A stretch of DNA of 64,000 nucleotides from contig JAOTOL010001614.1 in the NCBI GenBank assembly GCA_034440575.1, positions 62,001 to 126,000 on the forward strand, in the 5' to 3' direction. The notes beneath the pieces were generated by a model that saw only the letters and a program-made list of their open reading frames with translations, was not told where the DNA came from and did not search any database. Below, piece after piece: positions 60,571-64,000 of the stretch. This DNA is from Imbricaverruca yamaguchii. Taxonomy: Eukaryota > Arthropoda > Thecostraca > Neoverrucidae. Made by a program: the position numbers and the translations under genes. How positions within the stretch are numbered: position 1 is the first letter of the stretch; every line of letters starts with the position of its first letter.

Positions 60571-61539
60571 AGTAAAATAATACTCTATTCTTTTGAGTTA
60601 TAACCATGAATTACACCTTTAATTTGACTACCACCATATTCTGTTCTTTGATGTGTGGTAAAATAAACTGAAGTACTTCTTATCTTGATTGCAATTGCAG
60701 GTCTAGACCAGGTAGAGCTGGCCTACCTGCTCGTAACATGGGATGGGTTGTTGCTGCAGGGTTGGAAGGAGGACATAAGCAGGGATGTTCACAGGAATGG
60801 ACAGTTTTGAATGGACAGACAGTGGGATGGGGAGGGAAATAATACGCAGTTACGGTCCGCGTATCCCCACCAAACACGTCGCCAACAACAGCTGGCGTCA
60901 GTGCCGGTATGTTACGCTTGAGAAACAGTGGTACTTTTCGTTGCAGCACTTTTATATCAGATCTGTCATTGCGATAATTTTTAACCACAATATTTTCCGG
61001 AGGGACAACATGTCTCTTCAAGGAAAACAGTTTATCAGGGATCTTGATATGTGGTAGTCATGCCAGCTCTAGCTTCGGGATGGAAAGCGACCGCCGGTCT
61101 CGGCTTATAGCGTCATGTCACCACGTGAGCTGCGTGCTTGAAAGCTGGGAAGTGTCAGCTTCCAGCCATTCGTCTCGCTGAGCGGATGCAGATAAGCTGA
61201 GCAGGACGGTAAGCAGAGATACACACCATGTTACCCACAAAGGCGCCCGCCGGCCGAGCCACAAAAGGCGCCTACACGGTAAACACCTGCACAGAGCCAG
61301 GCCACATCGTCACGTGAGAGTCGTCTTTCACTCTCGCGCGGACACGCCGCCACCTTCTTCAATCAGAACACTTCATAATTAACAAGCACCCCACCCACAT
61401 CATCGCTCAAGCGCAGGGTAGCGCTGACACACAAACGCTTATAGCTACACACAACTTCAATAATCAGCGGTGATCCGTCACGCTACATCATACACTGAAC
61501 ACTAACCGGGGCTACGTTTGCGCCCCAGAGCTGGATAGC
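60571..61539. other. No supported gene; possible 5' leader of the following retroelement
   Basis: GC content rises from about 61050. No domain recognised. Confidence 0.35.
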
Positions 61540-63080
61540 TTGGTACTCGAAAGCATCGCCGCCCTGTTTGTCGCCTCAGCTCTCCTGGGCGCCACAGCCA
61601 CGATTGATCACATTAGACGGGAGGCACGTTCCACACACACCATCTTAGTTCTGACATTGAGCGCACCGCAACTGCTATCACACATACACCTTCACAAGAT
61701 ATACGAGGTGCGTCACTACGGTGCCGCTTCTATCTTCGTTATGGTCATGGCGAACGCGTATGCGCGTTGCCGGCATCACGATGATGTAGCCAGTGCGCCG
61801 GCCACCACACGGCATCCGACTGCAACTCCTCCAAAAGGAGACGTGCAGCCTGTGATTGCCGGTATCCCGCCACCGATCCCGATTGCCCCGAGTGGTCATA
61901 CGAGAAGGTGTATCGCTATGCGGCAGCTTACAGCGTGCCACACACAGCAGCACAACACTTACGCAGCACCACCTCCACCACTGACAGCTCCACCTTCACA
62001 ACCGCATCCTCCCACACAGCGCCTACCGTTGGGCGCAGCAACGCAGCGATGCTCTCCTCCACGCCTACACCCACACCCACTCCAACATCCGCCCTACCAT
62101 CCCACGAGCAGCCGGCTCCCGGAGCCCGGCACGCCTTCCCCTTCAACACCCAGCCGACTCTCGCCTCCACCGCCTCTCCGACCTTCAACCTCACCGCCTA
62201 CTACTCCTTCCCATGCCACCCCACCTCGGACCCGGCCTCCTTCCACACCCACTCCACCGCGGACCCAGCCTCCTCCCACGCCAACCCCACCGCTGAAAGA
62301 GCATTCTCTCCATTCCAGCCCAACTACGACCTGACCTGCGCCCACCACCACCTCATCCACCTCATCCACCACCTTATTGGACACGATCTCCCACAGGCAC
62401 CCTGCACCATCCCACCACCGCCACCGCCCCTCAGACCCAGACCCGTTCTCCATCCCTTTACCCACCGGCACTCATCCATTTGCCATGGGGCCTGGCCGTA
62501 CCCATTTGCCACACCGTCAGGGCCCTCTTCGCCACCCGGATGCCTTCCCACCACTCCCTCCCCCGGGGCCTTGGCCCGTGCCACATTATCCAGTCGGCCC
62601 AAACCAAGTCCTAGACTCAAGGCCACCATATCATCCCCCAAACCTCCACAAACCCACAGCCATCCCAGCCTCCACACGAACCTCCCACAGGTCCACTGCC
62701 TCCCAGCCTCCATCCAGAACTTCCACAAGTCCACAACCAACATCTGCCAGACCGACCTCCACGCACCATCTCCTGCGCATCCATCAAAACCCACCCAAGG
62801 ACCTCATCTGAGGCCACCACCCAGACAGAATCTATCACTCATGAGAAGCCCGTCGAGCCCAAACCCAAAGCACCGGACCAACGACTCGCGTCCGAAACTT
62901 CCGCGCCTCCCAGGCAAATCCCGCCGCCACCCCACCCAATCACCTTCCAGGACCCGTGAGTCCTGGGATCCAGGCTACCAGCCTTGGCTGTGCCACGGTC
63001 CCCCCCCCTCAACCCCTCACAGTCCACCGCTTCAACCTCTCCTTTTTCCCCAGCACGACACCGACATCACCCCAGTATAG
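61540..63080 (+). CDS. Two overlapping proline/threonine-rich ORFs, possible retroelement ORF1
   Basis: Frame 1 spans 61540-62334 (264 codons) and frame 2 61908-63080 (390 codons), both plus. The first begins with a non-repetitive part (ESIAALFVASALLGATATID, later YGAASIFVMVMANAYARC) and then becomes Pro/Thr/Ser-rich. The second is Pro/Ser/Thr/His-rich throughout. An endonuclease-like fragment of a non-LTR retrotransposon follows at 63230, so one of these may be its ORF1. No zinc knuckle or RRM is visible. A single frame switch near 62100-62300 could join them. Composition alone could also keep C-rich sequence open, so coding status is uncertain. Confidence 0.35.
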
Positions 63081-63149
63081 GAACACCAACAGACACTAAA
63101 CGAGTTCGGTAATGGGACTTTCTCTGCAATAGAACACCGGTGGCCTCCA

Positions 63150-63215
63150 GGCATATTCATAGAAGTATATATATAGAAGTATAAGTATAAGTATATAGAA
63201 GTATAAGTATATCGG
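63150..63215. repeat. agtata-rich short tandem repeats
   Basis: Repeated tagaagtata and taagta units. Confidence 0.8.
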
Positions 63216-63224
63216 AATTCCTGC

Positions 63225-63690
63225 AACAAAAACTATTAATCACCACGCTCCAAGAAACTCACTTTCGAGACTCTGTCTCCATTTGGAATACAATTCCTGG
63301 TTGCACATGATATGTCCATAACGTAAGCGGTCCACTTCGGAAATTTGGTGCAGCTATGCATATCACCAACAACATAGCTCATCGTTGAGTAACGTTAAAT
63401 AATCCCCTGATCTGCGTAGCAGTCAGTCTCAAGATTTCCCATTGCCAAACCACGGTCATCTCACTATACATTTCACCGTCAGCTGCAACCCTCACACCAT
63501 GGAAGCAGATGGGACTTACTGCTTCAGGTTCCTCCACCGACTCTAATCATAGGAGACTTTAATGCTAAACATCCATCTTGGGGAAGCGATCGGACGTACA
63601 CTAGAGGACGCGAAATTCACCAGTTTATTTCGGATCACAACGTGACACTTCTAAACATTTGGGCCGCCCACCCACTACAACCCGATCTTA
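63225..63690 (+). mobile_element. Decayed APE-type endonuclease fragment of a non-LTR retrotransposon
   Basis: With shifts, plus frames read TLQETHF (compare the LQETHL signature) and, near 63520-63600, PTLIIGDFNAKHPSWGS, the conserved GDFNAKH...WGS block with active-site Asn/Asp of APE-like endonucleases in Jockey/I-group elements. HNVTLLN follows. The frame stops around 63690 and no RT follows in the window, so the copy is truncated or interrupted. Confidence 0.8.
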
Positions 63691-64000
63691 GGAGGATCGG
63701 ATGATGCGAAGTTGTATTCAAGTCTTATGCTTACAAGTTGTTATCTTATTTACATCTTCGATAGGAACCATTGAAGGCATTTCTTTACATCCGACGCCCA
63801 GCCAATGAAACTGCTAAACGAGAAATGTCACTTTTTGGCTGCCGTGATCGAGGATCAGCGAACTGTATGAATATGTGGTGTATTCTTTCCTTCCAGATCT
63901 TCATAATCATCTTCCAATGTAGCTGTGTTTGTGACCTGTAGTTCTTGCTACAGTGACCGTAATACCAGAAGCATCCCAGCAATGCCTGAATGTCCAGAAG
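63691..64000. other. No supported gene
   Basis: A short minus-strand frame at 63785-63982 has no recognisable domain. Confidence 0.35.

Overview
The window reads as repeat-dense, non-coding DNA from an animal (metazoan), most likely an invertebrate. The evidence is CR1-like non-LTR retrotransposon fragments, tRNA-derived SINEs, long (TA)n, (GT)n and (CT)n runs, many minisatellites, and a spliced transposase-like gene whose start sits in a strong Kozak context (CCACCATGG). There is no operon-like organisation and no complete host gene that I can name. The phylum is not resolved.

Layout. 0-14 kb: a 34/35-bp minisatellite (1.3 kb), a long hairpin carrying hammerhead-like cores (3.7 kb), two tRNA-headed SINEs (5.2 and 8.8 kb), and two copies of an approximately 0.85-kb TTAA-flanked element, family A (6.7 and 12.2 kb). 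14-24 kb: two composite copies of TTAA-flanked family B, an inverted copy of family A, a 10-bp satellite (17.5 kb) and a possible ankyrin remnant. 25-36 kb: three pieces of one CR1-like retrotransposon family, one with recognisable reverse transcriptase motifs (28.4-30.1 kb, minus strand), then a 50-bp satellite, a third family B copy, and 27-bp and 23-bp satellites. 37-44 kb: microsatellites, a 67-bp repeat and a 1.6-kb array of a 48-bp repeat. 45.5-46.5 kb: TTAA-flanked family C. 47.1 kb: the C-terminus of another reverse transcriptase.

The main discovery is a 5135-bp DNA transposon at 49344-54478. It has inverted arms of about 380 bp beginning TAGGCTG, and it is bounded by a perfect 8-bp direct repeat (ATGTGCAG) that fits the hAT target rule nTnnnnAn. 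Inside, on the minus strand, lies a spliced gene (53203 to 50028). Its product shows a D / D / CxxH / RW / SAER layout consistent with a very divergent hAT transposase, and it has no recognisable BED finger. The product resembles a family that I remember only as uncharacterised invertebrate proteins. The reading frame is broken only at two homopolymer runs, so the element may be nearly intact. A 153-bp MITE-like insertion with its own 8-bp flanking repeat is nested near its right arm.

54-64 kb: a GT microsatellite, two inverted copies of family A flanking two CR1 fragments, and a proline-rich double ORF followed by a decayed endonuclease fragment of a different non-LTR element. The parts do not form a cellular pathway. 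The window is best read as layered transposon insertions with locally amplified minisatellites.
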